From Didymella arachidicola (lineage: Eukaryota; Ascomycota; Dothideomycetes; Pleosporales; Didymellaceae), in NCBI GenBank assembly GCA_016630955.3, contig CM049985.1, positions 744,001 through 808,000 of the forward strand: a stretch of DNA of 64,000 nucleotides. The letters run 5' to 3'. Each line of letters begins with the position of its first letter. The stretch's first letter is position 1. Position numbers and translations under genes: made by a program. Below the pieces are notes generated by a model. The model was not told where the DNA came from. It saw only the letters and a program-made list of their open reading frames with translations, and ran no database searches. Below, in pieces: positions 1 through 8,879 of the stretch.

Positions 1-3000
1 CAAACGTTGTAAGCCTCTCACGATGCCGAGAGATAGACGTGCAGTTCGACTCAGGGAGAGATGCAATGTATCAGAAGCATCCATCAAACGTCATCTGTTC
101 GCTTAAATACGCAAATGGGCATTGGATTGTCGACGCTGAAGAAAATGATCGCCTAGCTCTGAGCAGCTTCGCGGCGACAGTACGGCGAGCGTACAAGCCA
201 TCGCGAGAAGATCGACGTCCAATTCACACATCCCATGTCGAAGCTCATGAGATGTTTGCACACGCTGGCAAGGACGTGATTGACCATCTGAGTAGGAATG
301 TACAGGGTATAACTCTTGACAAAGACGCCAGAGCTCCAAGGATGCACGAGTGTGAGACCTGTATACAATCAAAATCGGCAGCTCAGGTCAGCAGACGCGC
401 GTCAGATGATCATGCGACAAGGCCTTTCTATCGAATAGTCGTTGATCTTGTACAGCTCATACCGACTGGAGAAACATGCTACAATGGAGATCGCTACCTG
501 CTGCATGCAGTATGCGAGTACTCAAAGTGGCACGAAGCAGTGACTCTTGCGAACAAGTCACTACCAGTAGTGATAGCAGCTCTCAAGGCGCTGCTACACA
601 AGATTGAGCGACAATACGGGTACACATTCATTGTGCTCAAAGTCGATGGGGATCGTGGCTATGGCCTCGAACTCTACAGAATCGCGAGGCAAGCAGGCCT
701 CAAGATTGAGCTGCGTGCTCCTGACACGCCTGAGCAGCTTGGAGCTGCAGAACAAGCCGGAAACATCATCATTACGAAAGCAAGATCGCTCCGCATTAAG
801 GCAGGTCTACCGAAGTCTCTATCAAATGAGCTAGCGATCACGGCGACAAAGATCACGAATGTAACGCCTACGAGATCTATTGATTGGAAGACGCCGTACG
901 AACTCGTTCACGGCAAGCAGCCTTCAGTCGCGCACTTCTCCCAGATTGGGTGCAAAGCGTACACGCTTAACAAAAAGCTGAAGAAGGCAGATAAGCTAGA
1001 GTCTCGTACATTCGTTGGATACCTTGTAGGGTATGACTCATCAAACATCTTTCGCATCTGGCTGCCGAAAAAGAACCAGGTGATACGTGTGAGAGATGTG
1101 ATATTCCAGAGAAGCAGCCTCTACAACGACCATGAGAAGGCTGAGAAAGAAGATATTATGCAAGAAGAGATTGAGATCCTCAATATACTGCATACAGCGG
1201 AGGCAGAGGCAGATCAGGAAGTAGTAACTGAGCTACAACAACGTCAGCAGCTTTCTAAGGATCAGAGCTTTCTGCCCACACCAGAACCGTCAGATCGCGG
1301 TACTGTACCACCTCAGGAGTGGACAGGCAATGACAGAGATCTAGACCGAGCTTCCGAGCCGGCAGAACAGATCAGTGTGGAAGATCAGCAAGGCGCTGAA
1401 GATCAAGACACTGGGGAACAGATTCAAGATCAACTGCTTGATGAGCCGCAGACGCATCACGAAGATGATAGATCTACAGCCAAAAGCAGCGGAGACGGAC
1501 CACTACGGCCAGCTGTGACGAGCAAGCGAGACCGTCCACGAAAGCAGCCATCAACATGGGCAAAAGGATGGAGCAATACCGAGGACTACGTACCAGATCG
1601 TCGACAGAACAACGCTCCAAAGATGGCAGACCCATCAATCGTGAGCAGCAACATCATTACGGGTAAAAGAACCAGGAAGCCACCAGATCATGCTCTAGCT
1701 ACGTACTATAGAGCATTTGCAGTAGCAATGAACCCGACAGCCCCATCAAAGCTCACAGGAGAAATGCCAAAGCTACGATTACATCGCGACCAATTGCCGG
1801 ATCCACCAAAGCGATGGAAGGATCTGAACAATCATCCATTTGGCGCTGAGTTTGCACAGGCAGCACGAGCTGAGCTTGATAGCTGCTGGGCAAAAGACTG
1901 CTTCAATCAGACAGAGGCAACTGCAGCGACAGCAGATGCTGAGGTTCTACCCTTGATGTGGGTATTCACGTACAAATTTGACGAAGATGGATACCTATAC
2001 AAGTTCAAAGCGCGTATATGCGTACGAGGAGACATGCAAGAGGCTTGGGGAGACACCTACGCGGCAACGCTAGCAATTAAAGTCTTTCGAGCCCTCATCG
2101 CGTTAGCAGCAGCATTCGACCTACAGATGTTTCAGTTTGACGCCATGAATGCTTTTCTCAACGCGAGATTGCCACGCAAAATGTACTGCCGTACGCCAGA
2201 AGGATTTACAGACGAGCTTGGAGAGCTACTTGAACTACAGCGCGCTCTCTATGGCCTCAAAGAAGCTCCATTGCTCTGGTACCAGGAGCTATCATCGACC
2301 TTGAAGAAGCTTAGCCTAGAGCCAGTGCCAGGAGTGCCATGCTTATACACGAATGATCACTTGATCGTATTTTTCTACGTGGACGATATTGTCGTTCTTG
2401 TTCACCCGCTCAACAGGGGCTATTACCAGACGTTCAAGCAGCAGCTGCTTACAACGTACGAGATCCGTGAATTAGGCGAGCTGAAGTGGTTCCTTGGTAT
2501 CCGCGTAATCCGCGAGGAGCTCAGTCGCTCTATCTACCTGACTCAAGACTCATTCATCAATAAGATTGCAGCAAAGTTTGACCTGAAGTCAAGCGTAAGA
2601 TGTCCAGATGTTCCCCTAAGGGACAATGCCCTTTTGCCATCAACAGAGGAACCAAGTGCTGCGCGAACTCAAAGGTACCAGCGGCTAGTCGGCTCACTGG
2701 CTTACATTTCGACTTCGACACGACCAGACGTCGCGAGAGCACACTCAGTACTTGCACGTCATCTGCAGAATCCCGGGCAGAAGCATATGTACGCAGCTTG
2801 CCATGTATGGAGGTACCTGATAGGCACGAAACACTTGGCTATTCGAGCGTCCGCAGATAAGCAGCAAGGCATAACGAGCATCACAATGCTATCCCAGCAA
2901 GAGCACGAGCATGAGCCTCTCTTCTATGGTGCATCAGATGCTGCTTTTGCCGACGAGCCAGAGACGCGACGCAGCTCTCAAGGCTATATCTTCAAGCTGT

Positions 3001-3431
3001 ATGGACTGCCTGTTGATTGGAAGGCGACAGTCCAACGATCAGTCACGAAATCGACTACAGAGGCCGAGCTACTCTCTCTATCAACAGCCGGATCAGAGAT
3101 GGAGTGGTGGCAGCGCTTCTTTAAAGCGATCCAGTTTGACCCAGAGTTGACACCAGCACTGTGGTGTGATAACCAGCAAACTGTCTTAATCGCAACAAAG
3201 ACAGCTGACAAGCTTCAGACGAAGCTGAAGCATGTAGACGTACACCATCAATGGGTACGCCAGGAGGTAGCAGAGGGCAGACTGCAGGTAGATTGGAAGG
3301 CTACTGCAGAGATGCCAGCTGATGGCCTTACGAAGATCCTTAGTCGTCAGAGACACGCCAACTTTGTACGCCAGCTAGGACTAAGCGATCTATCATCCAA
3401 ACTGCGAGACAGATCAGATTCAGGTCTGTAA
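1..3431 (+). CDS. Copia Gag-Pol polyprotein, 5'-truncated by window edge
   Basis: The reading frame is open from base 3 with no stop until 3431. It encodes the integrase, reverse transcriptase and RNase H part of a copia polyprotein. Visible signatures are the integrase zinc ligands (HxxxH then CETC), the integrase acidic residues (VVDLVQ, VDGDRGYG, PEQLGAAEQ), the RT block with FYVDDIV and ALYGLKEAP, and RNase H with YGASDAAFAD and TTEAELLSLS. The 1,130 residues from the first Met at 39 are identical to the last 1,130 residues of the complete copy at 14549-19339. No frameshift or stop is seen, so this copy may also be coding-competent. Only the left part is missing because of the window edge. 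Confidence 0.95.
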   Translation, partial: NVVSLSRCREIDVQFDSGRDAMYQKHPSNVICSLKYANGHWIVDAEENDRLALSSFAATVRRAYKPSREDRRPIHTSHVEAHEMFAHAGKDVIDHLSRNVQGITLDKDARAPRMHECETCIQSKSAAQVSRRASDDHATRPFYRIVVDLVQLIPTGETCYNGDRYLLHAVCEYSKWHEAVTLANKSLPVVIAALKALLHKIERQYGYTFIVLKVDGDRGYGLELYRIARQAGLKIELRAPDTPEQLGAAEQAGNIIITKARSLRIKAGLPKSLSNELAITATKITNVTPTRSIDWKTPYELVHGKQPSVAHFSQIGCKAYTLNKKLKKADKLESRTFVGYLVGYDSSNIFRIWLPKKNQVIRVRDVIFQRSSLYNDHEKAEKEDIMQEEIEILNILHTAEAEADQEVVTELQQRQQLSKDQSFLPTPEPSDRGTVPPQEWTGNDRDLDRASEPAEQISVEDQQGAEDQDTGEQIQDQLLDEPQTHHEDDRSTAKSSGDGPLRPAVTSKRDRPRKQPSTWAKGWSNTEDYVPDRRQNNAPKMADPSIVSSNIITGKRTRKPPDHALATYYRAFAVAMNPTAPSKLTGEMPKLRLHRDQLPDPPKRWKDLNNHPFGAEFAQAARAELDSCWAKDCFNQTEATAATADAEVLPLMWVFTYKFDEDGYLYKFKARICVRGDMQEAWGDTYAATLAIKVFRALIALAAAFDLQMFQFDAMNAFLNARLPRKMYCRTPEGFTDELGELLELQRALYGLKEAPLLWYQELSSTLKKLSLEPVPGVPCLYTNDHLIVFFYVDDIVVLVHPLNRGYYQTFKQQLLTTYEIRELGELKWFLGIRVIREELSRSIYLTQDSFINKIAAKFDLKSSVRCPDVPLRDNALLPSTEEPSAARTQRYQRLVGSLAYISTSTRPDVARAHSVLARHLQNPGQKHMYAACHVWRYLIGTKHLAIRASADKQQGITSITMLSQQEHEHEPLFYGASDAAFADEPETRRSSQGYIFKLYGLPVDWKATVQRSVTKSTTEAELLSLSTAGSEMEWWQRFFKAIQFDPELTPALWCDNQQTVLIATKTADKLQTKLKHVDVHHQWVRQEVAEGRLQVDWKATAEMPADGLTKILSRQRHANFVRQLGLSDLSSKLRDRSDSGL

Positions 3432-3527
3432 ACAGAGGGTCCTACAGAGTAAGACGTCTAGCTTTGGAGACGCAAGACGCTCATTTACAGCTTTCGTTTC
3501 TTGCTATTCACTCAAGCTGGGGGGGTG

Positions 3528-3649
3528 TGTTAGCCAGCATCACGTGCTCTGTTACATAATCATCTGTAGGGTGTATATTCCCTCTTCCCCTCATTAGATA
3601 GGAAACAACCTAGTCCCTCTTTTCTACGCCTGGCCTCTGCCCGCACACA
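3528..3649 (+). repeat. 3' LTR of copia copy A (122 bp)
   Basis: The LTR starts TGTTAGCC and ends GCACACA (TG...CA borders) and is preceded by a G-rich polypurine tract. It is identical to the 5' LTR of the complete copy (14203-14324). It differs from that copy's 3' LTR at one position (T versus C in the TTTCTACGCC stretch). Confidence 0.95.
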
Positions 3650-5801
3650 TGTTATATAACACAGGTTGATCCTGCCGACCTTCAACGTCGGCTAAGAACT
3701 CTTCTAGTGTCGGAGGTTGCTAGACAGGGGGCGAGGCCATGGTTACTGACACAGCGACAGCTACAGGCGGAGACGACCAAGGCGAAGTAGCAGGCAGAGG
3801 AGCAGGTGCTGGGATCGACACAGATATGCAAGTGGTTACAGGATCTGTAACTAAGGTAAAGCTAGGAATCGAAACAGTGACAGAGGTATTGACTTGCTGC
3901 AGAGCTTTAGCTAGCGTTTAACCCTGGGATTGATGATAAGGTTGGAAGCGAGGCATAGAAGGTGGCACATGCCGTTCGAAAGCTGAGGGGTCTCGGCGAG
4001 TGGATGCTTCGTTCCTTCTCGGCGCACCTCTTGTCTGCGCGGTAAGTGGCTCCAGAATAGACTGATACGGCCTCTAGGATGAGAATACTGAAGTTCCTTG
4101 CTCGCGTTGATAGCGCCAGTGATCATTGTAGAGATGGTTCAATCGTAGAGTGGATCTAGCAGCCATCACTTCTTGCAGCGTATGGCGGCATGGGAGACCG
4201 TGTGTTTTCTCGAAGAGGCCCGAACAAGGATGCCCACCACGACGCTGTCGTTGCTCTTTCTGACGCAGCAAGTCTTGCTGCCTGATGCGCTCGATAGCGG
4301 GTGGTGTAAGGACATCGTGGATTCTAGGAGGCAGGAAGGGCATAGACTTGAGTTTGTGCTAAAACTTAGTTCTATGCTTAGAAGACGCAATCTCCTTTGC
4401 GTACTTGCTGTATTGACTCTTGACCATCTGTTCGATCCTTGCAACAACACGAAGCAAGTCGCCTGTCGAAGTTATAAGATAGTCCTTCAGGACCTTGTGC
4501 ATTCCCTTAACAGGTGAACTTGTGATTGTGTTGTAGTGTTAGTGATGGGAGGTCTAGGCGGCTGCCCACTCCGTGCGTGTTGTGTATTGGTTCTCTTACA
4601 GATACCTGCAAAGCTCTGGCTGGTGACTGTAGTCTTTAAGCAGATCGTTCTATTTGAATTAGAAGTCTATCGGTCTCTTCGCGTAGACAAGCTGTTTCGA
4701 TCAGTCTAAGTATGCTAGAAGAGCTGCTTCAGAGCGCTCTTCGCTTATGTTCACTGTACCTGAGTCCAACGTTTCATGAATGAAGCCCTCTGCTTAGCAA
4801 TCCTCTGCTTCTCTTCTTTTGTCGTGCCATCAGCATCTCTCTAGATCTGTTGCGCTTTCGTCTGAACGTTCTTGTTGATATGCCACACGCACAAGAGTTG
4901 AGGAACCCCTGGGAGCAGCGCGCGCGCTGACATCTTCAATGCTTCTTCCTGGTTGCTAATGAAAACACGTGGCTATTGCACACCTGTCTTGAGGAGGAAG
5001 TTTGCGATCGCCTAGTGGTAGTCTGCATGTGTTTCGTTGCTGAGGAAGCAGAAGCCTGCAGAGAAGAATGTCTGCAGGTTAGTGCAGCCGAGTATATGTA
5101 GCAGAGGAAGTTTGTGCTTGTTGGTTTGATATGTGCAGTCCATCAATAGTACATCAGAATTCGCCAGCAGCAGCTTGACCTGCTTCTGATGAGCGAAGAA
5201 GAGGTTTTAGATGCGATTGTTGTTGTCCTTCTTAACGGCGAAGATCTAGTCTGCCGTGGACAGATCGTCTAGCAGTGCCTCCATCGGACTCCTTCCGTCT
5301 AGGTGTCTCTCCCTGATTTTCTTTCTCTCGCCTCGTATGTCGGTGGCAGTGACCAGTGTGTCATGATCTTCACTTTGGATTGCAGCGAGGATCTGCATCG
5401 GCCGCGCCCCAGCATAGGTCATCAATTCGATCACTTCCTTTTGTGCCGTTGTACGCTTGCAATACACGTTGTGGGCGCTAGGGTTGATCGATCGGAGGTG
5501 GTTGTGATGCTTGTCCAGAACCTCTAGCTTCCATTGCTCGCTGTGCTTCATCCTAAAGTTGACCAGCTTAAAGGGACATCCTGCCGCACGTGTGCTTGTA
5601 CTTGACTTTTTTTGCACTTAACTAGTAGGTTCGAAATTGGTTACAATGATAGTAGTATCGTGTTTTGACATCTAAGTTGTGAGGCTTACTTCGCTTAAGA
5701 ACAAAGCCATAGCCGTGTTGCCTGCCATGCGTCTTAAGAGCATCGTATGCTTCCTTATAAGAGTCATAGAGAAGGTCTCAGGGTGCTGGAATGGCTGCCA
5801 T
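3650..5801 (-). pseudogene. MULE (Mutator-like) transposase, degraded
   Basis: Reading the minus strand from about 5801 gives a Mutator-like transposase broken by stops and at least one frameshift. In order: an N-terminal FAR1/WRKY-GCM1-like DNA-binding region (GYGFVLKRSKP, then GCPFKLVN and WKLEVLDKHHNH near 5500-5600); a DDE core around 4800-5200 (DCTYQTNKHKLPLLHILG, LLCVWHINKNV); and a SWIM-type zinc region near 4130-4200 (CSGLFEKTHGLPCRHTL). The frame shifts at a run of seven A near 5610. Several in-frame stops replace expected Trp or Gln (TGG or CAG to TAG), the change expected from repeat-induced point mutation. The C-terminal reading (QPPTLEEFLADV) runs up to the copia LTR at 3649, so the copia landed inside this element. 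Certainly non-functional. Confidence 0.88.
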
Positions 5802-5958
5802 GATTATACACATAGAACTAGAGATAGCTGACTACAACGTAGAGAGGAGCATAGAGAAGGCTTTGTAGCGCAGAAACGCGTAGATGTCGCGCTGTTGTCG
5901 CGTTGATAGATTACACGCTAAGCTTGGTTGGGCAGTTAATATCCACTAACACTAGCGC

Positions 5959-6010
5959 GGGGGACAAATCTCAAAGGGGGGACAAATCTCAAAAACGGGG
6001 GGACAAATCA
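5959..6010 (+). repeat. G-rich direct repeats, possible MULE terminal region
   Basis: Three near-copies of GGGGACAAATCTCAAA lie in tandem with small spacers, the third truncated to GGGGGACAAATCA. They lie about 160 bp upstream of the MULE transposase start, where the 5' end of that transposon would be expected. They may be part of its terminal inverted repeat, but the other terminus is outside the window, so this is inference. Confidence 0.6.
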
Positions 6011-6019
6011 CGCCAGCCG

Positions 6020-6279
6020 TTCTCGAAATGTTGTGCGGATCATATGAGACAGAAATCTGCGGTTCCTCTGTGTATATTCTATACTACAGGCGTATACTCT
6101 ATACTGCAGGCGTATACTCTATACTGCAGGCGTATATTTCATACTGCAGGCGTATATTTCATACTGCAGGCGTATATTTTATACTATGGACATATATTGT
6201 ATACTAGAGCGGTATATTCTATACTACAGGCGTATATCATAGTCTGCTACGTCACATGACCCTCACAACATTTCGAAAA
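6020..6279. repeat. 260-bp inverted-repeat structure enclosing a 20-bp minisatellite
   Basis: Imperfect 28-bp inverted repeats lie at 6020-6047 and 6252-6279; both arms contain TCGAAATGTTGTG and about four positions differ. Between them, 6073-6250 holds eight full copies and one partial copy of a 20-bp unit of the form TATAYTSTATACTGCAGGCG, with the sixth and seventh copies most diverged. No target duplication is evident next to the arms. It could be a small foldback or MITE-like element, or the subterminal part of the neighbouring MULE. An open frame across it is only a by-product of the repeat. Confidence 0.85.
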
Positions 6280-6862
6280 TAATCATATTCGATGAGCCGC
6301 AGTACAAAAGAAGCATGCTGCCAGAGTCGCGACTCACTAAAGATAACAAATGTCATATAACCATGGGCCATGCATCCAGCTGTAAGTAATGGGGAGCTGT
6401 GAAGTGCATTTGTTGCCAGGTTATCACACTATCAACCTGAGCGTTAGGTCTGCTGTGCCTCAACGTTTCGTACACACTCAGCCTTGCTCTGGCTGCTCAC
6501 TACACTTAATATAGATTTTGGGCCTTTTTTGGCGGGGCACCCCGCGGCGATATACATAATGATACTAACCTCAATTTCGGTCGCAAGAACCGCAGCCGCC
6601 CTGCCAAGAGACGCCTTCGGGGATCTATGGCTGCGGCTCACTACGACTTGATCACCTACCCAATGCTAAGAAAAGGTCTAGCCATACAGTTAGGGTAGAT
6701 GAGGCACCATGGGTACTGTAATAGCTGCAGCTGCCACTTGTTCTGGAGTTCATCCTTCTTCTGCACTCTGTCGTTACAACCCTTGCAGGAGGCCCGCCCG
6801 CTTACAACATCTCCTGACGCAGATCGTCTTGCGTAAAAGCCCAACACATTATCTTCGCAAAG
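6280..6862. other. Intergenic, no gene recognised
   Basis: This stretch joins the repeat block to the next gene. It contains short open frames that overlap each other on both strands, with no recognisable protein similarity. I see no RNA gene in it. It should include the promoter of the membrane protein gene starting at 6863. Confidence 0.5.
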
Positions 6863-8432
6863 ATGGGTTTGCGTACGAATGGACTGCACGAAGATCGATC
6901 CAGCATCGTTGAGATAGCAACTTATGTTCTTACTGGGACTCTTGTGCTGTTCTTCATCGCCCGCCAGATCATGAAGGCTATTATATTCCGGAAAGCGGCA
7001 CTGGATGACCTTTTAATCTTCCTAGCTACTGTAAGCAAGCGCAACAGTCACAGGAAAATAACTAACAACGTCAGGCATTAGCAGTCGGTCTATCAGTGAC
7101 CACTTTGCTACTCACCTCAAAAGGCTTCGGCGCTTTAGGCTTCCTGTCCGTCGAAAGAGCAAACGCCATCATGAAAGTCTACTACGCTTCCGAGCTACTC
7201 TACGTTTCTTCTTTGTGCTTTTCAAAACTGTCCATTGTTGTGCTCTTCTACAATGTTGTCGTGCTGCACACTCATCGCATGTTCGTTTTGAGCTTTGGCA
7301 TTTGCATTTTTATGTGGAGCCTTGCATCACTTGCCGCAGTCGCCTTTCAGTGCAGTCTCCCACGGCCTTGGGAGATGATGACATTGCGATGTTTCAACAC
7401 GGTGAGTGGTGGATAGCTTTAATGAGCTTCGATTGTTGCTGACTGTAACAGCGAATGTTCTGGGTCATGTACTGCGCCCTTGATATGTCGACAGAGCTGT
7501 TCATTGTCATGCTCTCCATGGATCTAGTCGCACATCTTAGGGTACGCACGTCTCGTAAGGTCGCTGTCGTAGCATGTTTTGCACCACGCCTCTCCATCGC
7601 TGCAGTCGCTCTCGTTCGCGCAGTGTTCTTGTACCAAGTGACACCACACGGAAACCCCGAATATGATCTCTGGATTAGCACTATATGCACTCAAGTGCAT
7701 GTGTGCGCCAGTATCTGTACTGCATGCATCCCCTACATGGTGCCGTTCTTCAAAAGCTTCCAAAGCAACATTTGGCGATCATACTCAAGATCAAGCTGGG
7801 CTGGGAGATCCAGGCCTAGTCAGCCACTTGATCGATCACCAAATCGACTGCAAAAACGGGAGGCCAACATTCGTTTCGAGTCGTCATTCAACAGCTTGAT
7901 CAAAGAACCAGAGAGAGTCCCGATCATATCGCCGCGGATACCAAGCCCTGGTCCCATCAGCCCGTTCCTGCCACCACATATCTCCACGCATCGAATGCCG
8001 TTAGTCACGACCGAGGTAACGGAGTCACGGCAGGCCAGAACTGTAAGCGTGGCAAGAACTCTCAACGACAGCGACTCTGACGAAGTGTTCGACATGGTCA
8101 GTCTGCAGGCTGCGATGTGCTTCGCTCCATCGCCCATTGAGCCTCCAGCACAAGCACGCCTTTCGAGTGCAGCTATAATGGACGCACCGGAGCCCTTTGA
8201 GTACTTCGCCCTGTTGGAAAGCCCGGACTCGTCGAGCTCAAGCTCGCGCTACTCCAGCCGCGCTACTCCAGCCGCGCTTCGTCACCCACAAGGTCGGTTA
8301 CAAACCCCAGGTTCTCGTTGTTCTCCCACGACGCAACTTCCTATGTGCCTCTGCGATCCACGTCATACCCCGCCTCGCTATCTATCGCACATGTTATCAC
8401 GGATGATCTCGCTTCGGCAGGAGACATTATGA
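6863..8432 (+). CDS. Rhodopsin-domain (PTH11-like) integral membrane protein, C-terminus frameshifted
   Basis: The product is a multi-pass plasma-membrane protein of the fungal rhodopsin-domain (PF20684-like) type; members are thought to be receptors or sensors, but the function here is unknown. Three exons fit: 6863-7030, 7075-7401 and 7452-8432, joined by introns 7031-7074 (GTAAGC, CTAAC, CAG) and 7402-7451 (GTGAGT, CTGAC, CAG). They give 491 aa. Hydrophobic helices are visible in all three exons (YVLTGTLVLFFI, ICIFMWSLASLAAVAF, the CASICTACIPYMVPFF region), followed by a long Ser/Pro-rich cytoplasmic tail. A perfect 14-bp tandem duplication (8248-8261 and 8262-8275) shifts the frame. Without one copy the tail would continue in another frame to 8608. 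The protein as encoded ends at 8432 with a different last ~52 residues. Confidence 0.8.
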
Positions 8433-8728
8433 CTTGCGTTGCGTCGCAGCAAACCCCAATAAATCTTGCAACCTCACACATCTTCGATGATTTCGCCCAC
8501 CCTGCCCGGTCAGCAAGCTCACGCTCGCATCCCAAGTTCAGCACGACGCCGCGTCTACATGCACATCCTCCTATTCTCATGCCGACACTGACTTCAAGTC
8601 ACTCGTAGCTTTTCGTTGCTTGTTCTTTCCTTTCTTCTTGACAACCATAGCGTGGTGTCTCGGTTGGCATGAGCTTGTATACGCGATGGTATTTTACAGT
8701 GTTTTGTTTTCGGGCCTACTGTCGACTA

Positions 8729-8778
8729 CCGAGTTCGGCCTCGTGATGCACACGGCGCGTGATGCACACCCCACCAAC
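8729..8778 (+). repeat. Left terminal inverted repeat of pogo-type element
   Basis: It begins just inside the TA at 8727-8728 and matches the reverse complement of 10814-10863 at 47 of 50 positions. It holds CGTGATGCAC twice, at about 8742 and 8758. Confidence 0.9.
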
Positions 8779-8879
8779 TTTCGCACCCCAGAATAAGTGA
8801 GGTTATTGATCGACACCACAACGCTACTATCGCGAGATAAGTTGGTGGATTACTATATAGACTATTGCGAAACTTTTGG

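Larger units (their letters stand above)
1..3649 (+). mobile_element. Ty1-copia retrotransposon, copy A (3' part, cut by window start)
   Basis: This is the 3' two-thirds of a copia element, running from inside the polyprotein to the end of its 3' LTR. Base 1 corresponds to base 15909 of the complete copy at 14203-19557, and the two stay in register to the end. The 5' LTR, gag, protease and start of integrase lie left of the window. The element is inserted into a MULE transposase pseudogene: the MULE C-terminal reading resumes immediately after the LTR at 3650. The 5-bp target duplication cannot be tested here because only one side is visible. Confidence 0.97.

Noticed and set aside
3663..3675. 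GGTTGATCCTGCC resembles the conserved 5' end of 18S rRNA
   Set aside because: The match is only 13 nt and the sequence does not continue as rRNA. On the minus strand it is explained as the C-terminal coding part of the MULE transposase (QPPTLEEFLADV...).
6073..6250. Regular short repeats that could suggest a CRISPR array
   Set aside because: The units are directly adjacent with no spacers, and the genome is fungal. It is a minisatellite.
5903..6259. 118-aa open frame across the tandem repeats
   Set aside because: The frame is a by-product of the 20-bp repeat unit, with Ile/Leu/Tyr-rich periodic sequence and no start context or domain.
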